Below are positions 10,780 through 21,744 of a stretch of 64,000 nucleotides of DNA, piece after piece; positions within the stretch are counted from its first letter, which is position 1, and each line of letters starts with the position of its first letter. The position numbers and the translations under genes are program-made. This stretch comes from Cycas panzhihuaensis (lineage: Eukaryota > Cycadophyta), in the NCBI GenBank assembly GCA_023213395.1, contig CM041465.1, positions 174,785,741 to 174,849,740 on the forward strand, given 5' to 3'. Under the pieces are notes generated by a model that ran no database searches, was not told where the DNA came from, and worked only from the letters and a program-made list of their open reading frames with translations.

Positions 10780-11299
10780 TTCCTTCTGGCTTCTTCAACA
10801 TCTTGTTGCAAGATATTGATGCTGAAGGATCTCGGCAAGTGTAGCATATGAAGGCAATGATATTAGCAAACCAACTCCATACTCACTATTTCTCTTGGAG
10901 AAACTTTGGTCAACAACTTAACTATAACTGGAACAATTGACTTAACATCCTTTGAAGAACTGTGTGGGCATCTTCTTCAACAACAATAGAGAACAAAGAA
11001 ATATGTAGAAGAAGATGAACTTGAAAATGCTTTTGCATCCAAAGCAAATATCAAAGGAAGAGAGTAGTTCAAAAGAGGATCACAAGCAAGGGAAAGGTCA
11101 GTTCTTCGATGGCAACATGAACAAAGAGACATGTTATTATTGTAGAAGACCTGGTCACTTTGCCAGGAATTGCCCTCTTAAAAGATTTGATATTGCCAAA
11201 CGTAAAAGAATAATTGGAAATTATAGTGGAGAGAAACCAACAAATGAAAATGAGGAAATAGCTTTTGTTGCAGCTTTTTCCTCTAACACAACAAACTAG
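10780..11299 (+). pseudogene. C4 Gag, C-terminal part
   Basis: The first part aligns in broken frame with the C5 Gag (LKD..., LTI, VNNLTITG). It continues with FEELCGHLLQQQ and a stop near 10988. A complete CCHC zinc knuckle, CYYCRRPGHFARNCP, lies near 11140-11184, then ENEEIAFVAAF, which leads into the protease. The N-terminal half of Gag is missing. Confidence 0.8.
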
Positions 11300-11935
11300 T
11301 ACATTGACTCAGGAGCGTCCCAACACATGGCTCCAAAGCGCGAATGATTTGAATCTATTCACAGCCATAATCCAGGAGTTACAATTGAACGTGGAGACAA
11401 CTCTACACATCTAGTTGAAGGAAAAGGAACAATTCTACTTTGAATGAATGATGGTGAAGTTAAACGAATGGGGCATGTTTTGCTTGTTCCTAACCTCAAA
11501 AAAAATCTTCCTTTTGTATCTCAAATGACCAAAAAGTATCTAAAAGTAGAATTTCATGAACACAAGTGTTTAATCAAGGACAAAAATCAAAATTTTAAAG
11601 TTGTAGGAGAGTAGGAGTTGAAGAAAATGGATTTTACAAATTTGAAGCAATCCCAGTCATAAAGTCCTTGTTTGTAAATCATTCAATTCCCATTAATAAA
11701 ATCTAGCATTTGAGGTATGGTCATCTACCTGATTAGAATGCAATCATGTTGGCAAAGTTAAACATGGTAAAAGGTCTTCCAAAGATTACAAAATGAGACA
11801 ATGTTTATGATAGATGTATGTTAGGCAAACATCACAGGTTGCAGTTTCAAAGAAGTACCTAGAAAGTAGAAGCTAGGTTACAACTTGTTCACAGCGATAT
11901 TTGCGGCCTGATTACACCACTTTCAATTGGAAAGG
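11300..11935 (+). pseudogene. C4 protease and GAG-pre-integrase
   Basis: YIDSGASQHMAP directly after a TAG at 11297-11299 carries an intact D-S-G-A-S active-site motif. Downstream are VLLVPNLKKNL-like sequence (about 11475-11505), an H-x-RYGHLPD box near 11705 (the GAG-pre-integrase landmark), and LQLVHSDICGLI near 11880, the start of the integrase core with its first catalytic Asp. The frame contains several stops. Confidence 0.82.
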
Positions 11936-12444
11936 CGGCGTTTCAAATTATAAATGGAAGTCAGTATTTTTAGGAGAGATGTGAAGTTGATTTTTAGGAA
12001 GCCAAAGGAGGATTTATTTAATGGGAAGTTGGTATTTTAAGAGAGAGAATTAGAAATTGGTTCTAGACAAAGAAAAGTAGGTCTATAAATATAGAAGCCT
12101 TATTCATTTGTAATTATCTTTTGGAGAATTTGATCTCTGATATGAAATAATGGCCTAGGGCCATTAGGCACTATTGTGCCATTTGGGAGGGAAGCATCAC
12201 CTTGAAGAGGGCAAGATATTGTTGTTATCTAATATCTATATTTACTGTGCAAATTTGATATAATCTATTAAGAAGCTATTGTTTGTTATTACTGCTAAAA
12301 TAATATGATGTATGAAGGTTGAGATGTCATTACTATGATTTACTATTGAAATCTAACATGATGTATGCCAAGATGATTATTACATGAATGGGTTTATACT
12401 ATAATTGTTAATATTTTCTGTTAATATAGATGGGCACCACTATG
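11936..12444 (+). mobile_element. Solo LTR in C4 integrase (509 bp)
   Basis: It is flanked by perfect 5-bp repeats AAAGG (11931-11935 and 12445-12449). Removing it joins the integrase reading from GKA to YLTFIDD. It aligns with the solo LTR at 44793-45297 (505 bp): shared AAATTATAAAT/GATTTATAAA start, GGTATTTTAAG, GGCTATAAATA box, GAAGAGGGCA and GGGCAC end. Its termini are mutated (CGGCG... and ...CTATG rather than TG...CA). Confidence 0.85.
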
Positions 12445-12845
12445 AAAGGCCAGGTGCTACTTGACTTTTATTGATGATATCAATAGAAAAACCTAGATTT
12501 ATTTTCTGAAAAATAAATTAGATGCCTTTAAAACTTTCAAGAGCTTTAGGGCTGAAGTAGAAAAAGAAAGTTGTTAAAAAATCAAAGTCTTAAGAATAGA
12601 TAATACAGAGGAGTTTACTTTAAATGACTTTTATAAATATTGTAAAACTCATGGAATTAAAAGACAACTTAACATTGCATACACACCTCAATCTAATATA
12701 GTAGCCAAATGCAAGAGTAGGACTACTACTGAAATGGCTAGAAGTATGCTAAAAGAAAAGGGAGTACCAAACATCTATTGGGCTAAAGCTATACATAGAG
12801 TTGTGTATCTCATAAATAGAAGTCCTACAAGAGCAATAGAGAAGA
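12445..12845 (+). pseudogene. C4 integrase core, first part
   Basis: It resumes after the solo LTR with YLTFIDDINRKT. The second catalytic Asp lies in LRIDNTEEF (family form LRSDNGGEF), and YTPQSN follows. The expected third catalytic Glu (A-E-R-x-N-R) is a Lys here (AKCKSRTT), so the core is inactive. It ends at SPTRAIEK, where element R is inserted. Confidence 0.85.
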
Positions 12846-13425
12846 TGTAGTGGGCCCTTTGCATAAACAATAGACACAAGCAAATTTCCAACAGATCACG
12901 ATGATGATTCACAATATTTCATAACAATGTATATATTTGCAACAAAATTTCCTCACACAAGGGCAATATTTCTAGCCGTACATGTATTTTGCAACACAAC
13001 ATCTTCATGAAATATCATTCAATAGATAATGAGACTGACATGTACAAAAATAATATTCACAACATTCAACTCAATGGATATATGAACCATTCATACATAC
13101 ATTGATAACGGAAATAGAGTAATATAATAAATAATATTAACAAAACAATATCGTCAGATACAAATGTCCAGCAACAACAACCCTTTCGAAGGCGGGTAAG
13201 ATCCTCCAACAGGCACAAGGCCCTAATGGCATGAGGCCCTTATGCCAATGTAACAGAATTCTCTAAGAATGTTTTACAAATAGGGAAGGCTTCTCTATTT
13301 ATAGCCTTCGAAAACCAACTCCTAATTTTGCCTCCAAAAACCTAACTTCAAAATAAAATAAAAATAAATAATTTTTTTTAATTCCCCTAAAAAATTGACT
13401 TCCTCCTTATTTTAGGAATGCTACA
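12846..13425 (-). mobile_element. R 3' LTR
   Basis: Read on the minus strand it starts TGTAGCATTCC and ends GGGCCCACTACA. A TATA-like CTATAAATAGAG lies near 13295-13306 and a CCTTCGAAAGG palindromic core near 13182-13192. It is roughly 85-90 percent identical by eye to the 5' copy. Just inside it on the element side is the polypurine tract AAGGGGAGGGG (complement of about 13428-13440). Confidence 0.88.
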
Positions 13426-14581
13426 ATTCCCCTCCCCTTAAAATAATACTTCGCCCTCGAAGTATTGCGGATTTTTGGTACAATCTTGATGCGGTCTTCC
13501 ATTCGCCTCCCGTTAAATCCTATATGTCACAAGTGTTAAAACATAATGTTCAGTGTGGTTTAAGGTTTAGTGTCCCCCTTATCTTAACTTTCTCATAGTA
13601 TTTTATATTGAGTTATTAACATGTGTCCATTTCATGTACACCTATTCATATAAATGTCCCATTGGTGGACATAAGGGTTCTTTCATCTGATTGATCAAGT
13701 ATGAGATCACATGTACTATAAATATGTTTTCATGCCTAATGCAATAATTGGAAGGTGATAATTTTCCCACATCTTTGTTGTATTTTGTATTGTACATACT
13801 TCATCTTTCGTTTAGTTCATTTATTGTTTTATCATTAATGCTTCATACTTGTAACATACTTTACATTCATATTTTCACTGCAATTTCAAAGGTAATCTTT
13901 CAATCCCATTTTCTAACAGTAAGAATTAGTTCCAATCATGCGGCTCTTGTTGGATCTTACAACTAAGTGTCTTGAATTTGTTGATTCTTGTTTTTGGGAA
14001 CAAGTATTTATTATTTGTGGATTTGTATTGGAGTGATCCTTGGAACCGTGGGATGCCCTAGATGCCTTGGATTGATCTTGCTTCGTGTTTGCACATTTTG
14101 TCCTCTAGGGGAATGGATTATAGTGAGAAAGGTGGATAAAATAGTGGGAACTTAGGTGGAGATTTTGGAAAAAAGAATTGGTCATAAGGATCCTAAAATG
14201 ATAATTGCTTATCATTAGAAGAAAGGGAAGAAGTGGAATTTTGGGTGGTGATCAGCCATAGCATTGAAGGCATAGGAAGAAGGAATGAGGTATGGGATTT
14301 GCCTTGAATGGAGATGAGAATTCGTACCAGTTTTGTTGGACCACAAGGATCCCTTGGAAGAAAAGATGGATGAGGGATTAGCGATAGATGTTATTTATAT
14401 GAAAAGATTTTAATAAGGATTTAGAGATGGTATTCAAACAAAACGAGAGGTTTAATAGGAAAAAACAATACTGGTAGTGTGGAAGTGGGTAAGATTGGGG
14501 AGGATAAGGTAGGGTTCTGTACGGTGTAAGCATCATACTAAGCAACAAAACCTGATTAATGGATTGAAGTTTTAGAATATC
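13426..14581 (-). other. R 3' internal region, no recognised coding sequence
   Basis: It lies between the Gag-like ORF and the polypurine tract. Neither strand shows a domain I recognise; no pol fragment is present. Confidence 0.5.
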
Positions 14582-15007
14582 CTATCGAGCAAGGTTTGTA
14601 GGGGGTGAAGGAGTACGCAAGTAAAGAGTTGAGCTAGTATGGTAAAGGAGAATTAGAATTTGCCCTATGAAAAAACTAGAGTTAAGGGGATTAGGATTAT
14701 CACTAATTATGGGATGGGGATAGGAGGGCTTTTCTACTACTATTGAACTTGGGAAAGAGGGAGGATAGATAAAACTACCAAAGGAAATGTGCATGTGCAA
14801 CACAGGATCGATGAGTACCTCATTGGATTTGCATGTGGCTTGTGGAGGTTCTTCTTCAAACTCATCCCGTAGCTGCTCTTTCGCTTGCTCTTCCACATCT
14901 TCATGTTGCTCCTATGTTGCTTTTTCTTGGATCTCTCCCTTGATCTTGATTTTCCTGTCATGAGATTCTTTTGCCATATGTGCCTGCTTTGGGTCTTTTA
15001 TGTAGCC
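14582..15007 (-). pseudogene. R Gag-like ORF, C-terminal part
   Basis: On the minus strand the reading continues in frame from 19882-20342 once C5 and its target duplication are removed. It begins DCIKDPKQAHMAKESHD. One TAG follows (codon after EKAT), then an acidic stretch EEQAKEQLRDEFEEEPPQ and a proline-rich tail ending PPTNLAR at a stop. The function is not recognised; its position just behind the leader of an LTR element suggests Gag. Confidence 0.55.
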
Positions 15008-15226
15008 TGTTGAATATAATGTTTTTATCTATAGGATCCTTTCTAATGTTATTATGAGGGTTATGTGTCAAATCCCTCTTTTATGTAATTGTGACATGTG
15101 GCATACATGCATAAGCTCTAACAACTACACCTGTTATACATGATGTATATATATATATATATATATATGAGAATTTTATTCTCTCTTAATGAGAAAGGCT
15201 TTTCATATCAATTGTTTGTCTTAACA
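15008..15226 (+). mobile_element. C5 5' LTR (219 bp)
   Basis: It starts TGTTGAATATAATG and ends GTCTTAACA. It contains a TA dinucleotide run (about 15145-15168) that is much shorter in the 3' LTR, and lies where the TATA box is expected. It is followed without spacer by the primer-binding site. Confidence 0.92.
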
Positions 15227-15238
15227 TGGTATCAGAGC
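15227..15238 (+). other. C5 primer-binding site, initiator tRNA-Met type
   Basis: TGGTATCAGAGC is the usual plant primer-binding site complementary to the 3' end of initiator tRNA-Met; it directly abuts the LTR end. Confidence 0.9.
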
Positions 15239-15929
15239 AGGTTATTCTAAGATTAATTTGACTCAAATTCAAAGTTGTCTAAAGGTATCATCAATCATTT
15301 GAAGGAGAGTGTCTAAAGACCCTATCAATCATGAAGAAAAACATTCATTGCATCATGTAGATCGTTGTATGGAATTGTACAGATTGTACGAATAGAGAAA
15401 TTTTAAAGTGCTCATACTCAAATGAAAATTTACCAACAGGTTCGCTTTGAAGAGCTGAGCATACTTCTCCGAAAGGTTGGCATCAAAATATGTCTCGAAA
15501 CGTGTGTTTTCCTCTATTTTTTAGAAATGAGGGTTTGGAAGATCAACTACAAATTTCTCTCAAAATAAGCAATCATTCTACGTAAAATCTGTCCTAAATT
15601 TATTATCTAAAGAATATAGTTCGTTCAAGTCTAAGTTTGTCAAATTTCATTGAAGATTTGCAAAGATATAAGCATTTTTCTCCAAGAAAACCTAAATGGT
15701 CATACACTTTCCAAGCCATTTTCTGAGAGTTTCGCTTGTCAAAATCAAACATTGTTTTCGAATTTAAGAAGTAAATCTTATTAGCTTTCATTTGGCACCA
15801 TTTTCTCTTAATTACATACAACCCTAAAAATCTGTACATTTCTGTACAATCGTACAACCATATGGTCTTCTGCTAGATTCTCTCAATACTTCTTGTTTTA
15901 CAAACTTTCATTTCCTCTCCTTCAGTAGT

Positions 15930-16550
15930 ATGGCTTCTCTGAGTGATGTTGATAAACTCACAGGGCAAAATTTTAATACCTGGAAATTGAAAATGGAAGA
16001 ATTTTTGAGAGCAAAAAATTCCTGGAAGATAGTCATAGGGGAAGAAACAAAACCCTCTGACATTGTAAATCAAATTAGTTGGGAAGAAAGGAATAATTAG
16101 GCACATGCAACTCTCATGTTGCCTATTGGGGATTCCCAGTTAACCCATGTTGCTGGAGCTATCACATCAGCAGATGTTTGGAAAGCCTTAACCTCTCTCT
16201 TTAGTCAAAAAAATGAAGCCCACATAATATCCTTAAGAGAAGAGTTATACAAACTTCACCTGAGAGAAGGACAAATGGTATCAAAATTTGTGACAAAAAT
16301 TATTGCTCTCAAAGACAACCTTGTTTCAGTAGGAGAACCCATATCAAATACAAAACTTGTTCGGCTCACAATAAATAAGTTGCCTAAATCATTTGATAAT
16401 ATGGTCAACACACTAACAACAAGTGGCTATACTACTAGCATGTCATTTGAGACCTTGATAGGACATATGCTCCAACAAGAACAAAGGAATAGTAATGAAC
16501 AAATGAAGAGGAAGATGAAGAAACTGCATTTGTCGCAGCACTGGCCATGA
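15930..16550 (+). pseudogene. C5 Gag without zinc knuckle
   Basis: It starts at ATG 15930 (MASLSDVDKLTGQNFNTWKLKM), a standard copia Gag start. One stop lies at about 16096-16098 (TAG within ERNN-AHATL). It continues with DVWKALTSLFSQKNEAHI, LKDNLVSVGEPI and FETLIGHMLQQEQRNS. It then jumps, with a frame change, to NEEEDEETAFVAALAMSL, the segment that lies just before protease in C4. About 50-60 codons, including the CCHC knuckle, are missing. Confidence 0.85.
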
Positions 16551-17100
16551 GTTTAAGCTCCAATGATGATTGGTACATAGACTTAGTGGCATCAAACCAT
16601 ATTATTAGGCGAGAAGAATGGTTTGAATCTTTGAGACCCTATTTTCTTAATAGGTTTGTTGAACTTGGCAACAAGTTTCCTCTCTGCATACAAGGAAAAG
16701 GAACAATAGCTATTAAAATTGATAATAAAGTCAGGAAGATTGGTAATGTTCTCTATGTCCTAGGTCTAAAGAAAAATTTATTGTTTGTATCACAATTTAG
16801 AAGGAAGAGAATTCGAGTCATCTTCAATGAAAATGAAAAATGTCTTGTGTGTGACATGAAAAAGAATGGTATTGTAATTGCAGAAGGGAGAGAAATTACT
16901 AATCTCTATAAGTTAATTTTTGCTCCCATTCTACTAATTGCTGTAAAATCTCTTGCTATTTGCACTTCTTCTAATGAAATCTGACACTCTAAGTTTGGAC
17001 ATATCTCAAACAAAAGATTAGAATTATTGAAAATTTCTAATATGGTGAATGGACTTCTAGATATAACATTTAATTCCTTTGTTTGCAAAAGTTGTATGGT
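16551..17100 (+). pseudogene. C5 protease and GAG-pre-integrase
   Basis: WYIDLVASNHI replaces the D-S-G-A-S motif, so the protease is inactive. VLYVLGLKKNLLFVSQ is the conserved region before GAG-pre-integrase. H-SKFGHIS and CKSCMVGKQHR-like sequence follow from 16984 to 17115 after a TGA at 16982. Confidence 0.83.
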
Positions 17101-18020
17101 GGGTAAGCAACATAGGGTCTTGTTCTAGAAGGGGACATGGAGAGCCCAAAAGAAATTTGAGTTAATTCATACTAACCTGTGTGGACCCATAACTCCAAAT
17201 TCCATCAATGGCACAAGATGTTTCCTCATATTTCATGATGATTTCTCTATGAAAACATGGGTATACTTTCTTTTTAGCAAATTTGAAGCTTTAGATTATT
17301 TCAAAGAGTTTAAGGCCGAGGTTGAATTAGAAAGCGAATGCAAAATCAAGAGTCTATGTTTAGATGGAGGAGGTGAGTACATATCAAGGGGCTTTCATCA
17401 TTTTTGTAAGCTGCAATACAAAGACAGGTGACAACTCCCTATACACCTCAATCGAATGGAATAGCAAAACGCATGAACAAAACAATAATGGAAATGGCTA
17501 GAAGTTTGATAGATGGAAGAGCAATCTCAAAAACATATTGGGTAGAAGCTGCTAACATAGTAGTGTACCTAATTAATAGAAGTCCAACTCAAGCCGTGGA
17601 CAAAGTAAGTCCTAAAGAAGCTTGGACAGAAAGAAAGCTAGATGTAAGTAATTTTAAAATTTTTGGTTGTAAAGCTTATGTTCATATTCCAAAGAAAAAA
17701 TGAATTAAGCTAAACAACAAAAGCATAGAATGCATCATGATTGGTTATAGTAATAAGTCTAAAGCTTACAAATGTATAGACCCAAAAACAAACAAGGTTT
17801 ATGTTAGCAGGGATGTTGTCTTTGATGAACAAACTAATCAAGGAGACGAGATAATATGCAGATAGTTGGAGGAGCTTCCCAGGTCAATTGTTCCAGTTGA
17901 AGAAAGGTTTGAGATCACTTTGGCAGGCTCAAATGAGTCAAACGAAGAACATTCTAAAAGAAGCATACAAGATAACATTGATGAAGTAAGTTTAGGATAA
18001 GCACAAAATATTCCTAAATA
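17101..18020 (+). pseudogene. C5 integrase
   Basis: The core begins LIHTNLCGPI near 17160, where the first catalytic Asp is Asn. The second Asp is in LCLDGGGEYI, and YTPQSNGIAKRMNKTI carries Lys where the third catalytic Glu is expected. It continues with TYWVEAANIVVYLINRSPT and FKIFGCKAYVHIP, then SRDVVFDEQ near 17811. Broken in at least three places. Confidence 0.85.
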
Positions 18021-18159
18021 GGGTTCTTCACAAATGACCATAAGGGAATGTTCAAAGAAAGTACCTAAATGGCATATCAAAACAATTGAAGAAACAAAAG
18101 GAGACATGTTTGAACAAAGAACAAGGTCTCAAAAACATCAAAGTTTAATTTGTTCAATT

Positions 18160-19116
18160 GAACCTCAAAGTTTTGCAATAGCAAGTGAACATTTTGAATG
18201 GAGGGCAGCAATGGATACTGAAATAAATGCTATTATAAAAAATAGAACCTAGAAATTAGTTAGTGCTCCAAAAGATAAACCCATTGTTGATTGTAAATGG
18301 GTATAGAAAATTAAGAAGAAATCCTATGGAACAATTGAAAAGTATAAGGCTAGATCAGTAGCGAAGGCATATACTCAAACTGTTGGAATAGACTGTGATG
18401 AAACCTTCTTACCTGTAGCATAGTTAATAATTGTGAGAACATTGATAGCTTTAGCAGCTCAGCTACGATGGAGCATTATTCAACTTGATGTCAAAAATGC
18501 CTTTCTGAATGGAGATCTCAAGGAAGAGGTATATATGCAACAACTACTCGGCAATATAAAGAAAGGAGAAGAACATCTTGTTTGGAAAGTTTAAAAGGCT
18601 CTTTATGGTCTAAAGCAAGCACCAAGGGCCCGTTATACCAAACTGGACAAACATCTCAATCAAAACGGATTTAGTAAAAGTAATTCTAATCCTAGTCTAT
18701 ATATTAAAACAAATAAAGGTTTGATCACTGCCATTGTTTATGTAGATGACAATATCATTATAGGCAATAATGATGAGTCTACCTTACAAATAAAATCTTA
18801 GTTGGAAAAAGAATTTGAAATGACTAATTTACGTCTTCTTCACTATTATCTCGGGATTGAAGTTAAACAACAGAAGAATTCAATTTTTATTATATCACAA
18901 TCAAAATATGTTAGAAATCTTCTAAAAAAATTCAGAATGGAAGATTGTAATAGCTTCTCTACTCCAATGGAGAGAGGGTGTGTTTTGACTCATGATACAG
19001 ATGGTCAACCAGTAGATGCAATGTTGTACAGGCAATTGGTAGGTAGTCTCATCTATCTCACTACCACTAGACCTAACATCTCATACTCAATTGGAGTAAT
19101 CTCTAGGTACATGTAA
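18160..19116 (+). pseudogene. C5 reverse transcriptase
   Basis: It begins EWRAAMDTEINAIIKNRT and DCKWV. QLDVKNAFLNGDLKEEVYM lies near 18483-18540, a YGLKQAPRAR block near 18605, and the catalytic IVYVDDNII box near 18735-18760 is intact. MTNLRLLHYYLGIEV and RQLVGSLIYLTTTRPNIS close it. Stops occur at about 18250, 18305, 18421, 18592 and 18798. Confidence 0.87.
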
Positions 19117-19685
19117 CAACCTAAAATTTCACATTGGAATGCAGCAAAGAATACTCAGGTATATCAAAGGTACACTGACCATGGGCTTGAGTTATACTAA
19201 GACATTCAATATGCAACTGACTAGATACAGTGACTCAAACCAGGCTGGAGACACGCACGATAGAAAATCTAAAACAAAATATTGTTTTTCACTTGGTTCA
19301 ACAATCATATCAACCAACTATAGCATTATGCTCCACTAAAGCTAAATATAAAACAAAAATCAATGCCACCTATGAAGCTGTATGGATCCAACAACTCCTA
19401 AAGGATTTGAGACGAGCAAACTCATCCCACTACTCTCTTTTGTGATAATCAGAGTGTTATCAAAATGACAAAAAGTCTAATATTTCATGCCACAACTAAA
19501 CATATTGAAGTTCATCATCATTTTATAAGAAAAAAAGGTGTATAGCAAAGAGTTGGATATACTCCACTATGTCAATGAAGAATAGGTTGTTGACATTTTC
19601 ACAAAGCCACTTGCTAAAGACAAGTTTCAATACTTTAGAGAAAGACTTAGAATGAAAGAAAAAAAGATAAAACATTAAGAGAGGG
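19117..19685 (+). pseudogene. C5 RNase H and tail
   Basis: The frame after a TAA at 19114 gives LRYIKGTLTMGLSY and a YSDSNQAGD block, then a shifted STKAKYKTKINATYEAVWIQQLL block. DNQSVIKM-like and VDIFTKPLAKDKF-like sequences near 19445-19630 mark the end of Pol. The polypurine tract immediately precedes 19686. Confidence 0.83.
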
Positions 19686-19881
19686 TGTTGAATATAATGT
19701 TTTATCTATAGGGTCCTTTCTAATGTTATTATGAGGGCTATGTGTCAAATCCCTCTTTTATGTAATTGTGACATGTGGCATACATGTATAAGGTCTAATA
19801 ACTACACATGATGTATATATATAAGAATTTTATTCTCTCTTAAAATGAAGGCTATTTTCATATCAACTGTTTGTTTTAACA
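19686..19881 (+). mobile_element. C5 3' LTR (196 bp)
   Basis: It starts TGTTGAATATAATG and ends GTTTTAACA and matches 15008-15226 throughout. It differs by about a dozen substitutions, a shorter TA run and a 9-bp deletion. Confidence 0.9.
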
Positions 19882-20342
19882 CAGTCATGTTGGTTTCTCT
19901 GAATTAATTCTTGTTCTTGTTCTTGTAAAGTCTGCGAGGCCTCTTCTTCACTAGTTTGTTGTTCTTCCTCTACTTCTACTTCTTTGATTTCGGTCATTTC
20001 AACAGGCTATTTTGATACTGTGATGTCCTCACCCTACTCATGGGTTTGTTGATGTCAAAGTGTTCCCTCTACTTGAACTTTATATCGTTTATGCCTCTCG
20101 AAAGCTACGATAGAAACATATGAAAAATGGTACCACTTGTTGAGTATGAAAGCTTCTTTAGCCCAATTAATAAACCAATTATAATCTATTCCATCCAATA
20201 ACATTTCTAAGACTGGTCCATACTCTTCAGTTTTTGTATCGTCTGTGATTCCATGATTGATCTTGATCGTTTCTAGCCACTTTATCAAGTCATCGTAATC
20301 CTTTAGATTAAAATATCCTATCTGCATTTTTTTCTTTCTCAA
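19882..20342 (-). pseudogene. R Gag-like ORF, N-terminal part
   Basis: On the minus strand it starts at 20342 with MRKKKMQIGYFNLKDYDD. It continues with a Trp-rich segment (KWLETIKI, YNWFINWAKEAF, KWYHF) and stops at 20055; beyond the stop the same frame gives acidic and Gln-rich sequence (EVEEEQQTSEEEASQTLQ) up to the C5 insertion. Two further stops lie between. I do not recognise a named domain. The upstream 1.1 kb to the primer-binding site would be the leader. Confidence 0.55.
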
Positions 20343-21490
20343 TGAAAGTTATACTTCAATGATTAAAATCAATATCATCCACTAGTCAAAATTGTCACAT
20401 ATGACCACTTGAAATTATTGTCTCTAAACTAGGAACCCAACAATTCAGACGACACGGTCGTCTGACACTTGTAGCAAGAGTTATGGACAAAAACTTCCAA
20501 GTACCCCCTTATGAAAAACAATCTAATATATACTAGCTAAGATAAGCCAATATAATTTTATCCAAACTATGCAAATGATATTTGTGCTCAATGAATTTTC
20601 TGCATTGCTTCATCCTCCTTATTGGATTGGACTTTGGTTCACCTTCCATCTATTTCGCATTTAGAGATATGCATCGAATTGATTTAGCTCATCCAAAACA
20701 GGATGGGTCTCATTCGTTTTTACTCGCGAAGTCTATTGCCGTCGGCTTATTGTACCATTGTCTCCTCTTCAATACTTTTTTTTTTCACACGCCTATCGGC
20801 AATGATCTCAGTAATGCTTTGTATCTTGTGTTTGCATTAGTGAAGTCAATGGCAATTGCAGAGAGATTGAGTTCATCACAGAAATTTGTATGGATGCCTT
20901 CCTTGAAGGTCTGGGTTCCTTCGCTGTTTCAATCTTCGTTGTTGCGTCGACGATCCTTTTTTTTTTTTTCTTTTGCCCGAACGACTACATGACTCTATTG
21001 GTGATTTCAAACTAATACACTAATCTCTCCTTACTCAAACAGTTACAAGGGTCTTTTGCGAATTTGCTAATTTAACTCAAATGAGGAATGCAAACGAGCA
21101 ATATAATATTTTGATGGAGAGAATGACCTCCTTTCCCGGATTCTCGCTTCTTGTAGGCACGTCCAAGTGTATTGCCTTACATGCATATGGTTCCTAGTCT
21201 CTAATAGGATGCAACTACAATGAGGGTTCCCAATCTCCTCTTACAAGTTCAGCTTTTATATTAACTAGCAAAGGTTGAGTTAAAGGATGCCAACATCATT
21301 CTCAACCAAAGTAGAGCATCGATGAACTTCCATAAAGCAATTTATGGAAGAAACTGTGGATATTTGAAGGCCTAAAGCAAAAAATTTGGGAATGAAAAAT
21401 TGAACTGCAAAATTGCGTTTGCGGGCCAAACTTAACCGTTCATGCAGTGATTAATGTCCTGGATTAGCCAGAACCTACAACCATGATCTA
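20343..21490 (-). other. R leader region between primer-binding site and Gag-like ORF
   Basis: No coding domain is recognised. A plus-strand ORF at 20582-20992 is antisense to the element and shows no family likeness, so I do not call it. Confidence 0.45.
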
Positions 21491-21502
21491 GCTCTGATAC
21501 CA
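21491..21502 (-). other. R primer-binding site
   Basis: The plus strand reads GCTCTGATACCA, so the minus strand reads TGGTATCAGAGC, the initiator tRNA-Met type site. It lies two bases inside the 5' LTR end (21505), the same spacing as in the chromovirus CHR. Confidence 0.9.
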
Positions 21503-21504
21503 GT

Positions 21505-21523
21505 TGTGGTGGGCCCTTTGCCT
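21505..21523 (-). mobile_element. R 5' LTR, inner fragment (rest at 39436-39994)
   Basis: TGTGGTGGGCCC... is the last 19 bp of the R 5' LTR on the minus strand. The insertion of C3 separates it from the remaining 559 bp. TGCCT at 21519-21523 is repeated at 39431-39435 as the C3 target-site duplication. Confidence 0.88.
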
Positions 21524-21744
21524 TGTTAAGAGTTAATGTTTAATGTATATAAATGTTTAATGTTTGTAGGAGAATATTATGTCTAAGGATCAGTAATGTT
21601 ATAGTCCTAAAATGGTATTGTGTCATGGTCTATAGATTAGTATTAATGTTAAAGTTTAGGGTCCAACATAAATGTTATGTTAAGTCACTAAGAGTGCTTA
21701 TGGACATCTTTATGTAATGCCTAATAGGTAGGTGAAGCGATTGT
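21524..21744 (+). mobile_element. C3 5' LTR, first part
   Basis: It aligns with 39127-39345 with few differences (for example CAGTAATG versus CATTAATG). It is cut by G at 21745; the target-site duplication ATTGT at 21740-21744 recurs at 34768-34772. Confidence 0.9.

Larger units (their letters stand above)
15008..19881 (+). mobile_element. Ty1/copia retrotransposon C5, complete structure (4,874 bp), inserted in R
   Basis: It has LTRs at 15008-15226 and 19686-19881, a primer-binding site right after the 5' LTR, and a purine tract (AAGAGAGGG) before the 3' LTR. Flanks TAGCC (15003-15007) and CAGTC (19882-19886) are a plausible target-site duplication decayed by two C/T transitions. By eye the LTRs differ at roughly 6 percent of aligned sites plus indels. 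Coding regions are broken by stops but all domains are present except the Gag zinc knuckle. Confidence 0.9.

Noticed and set aside
20582-20992. Plus-strand ORF of 136 codons inside element R
   Set aside because: It is antisense to R, hydrophobic and low-complexity in translation, and has no recognised family; most likely chance.
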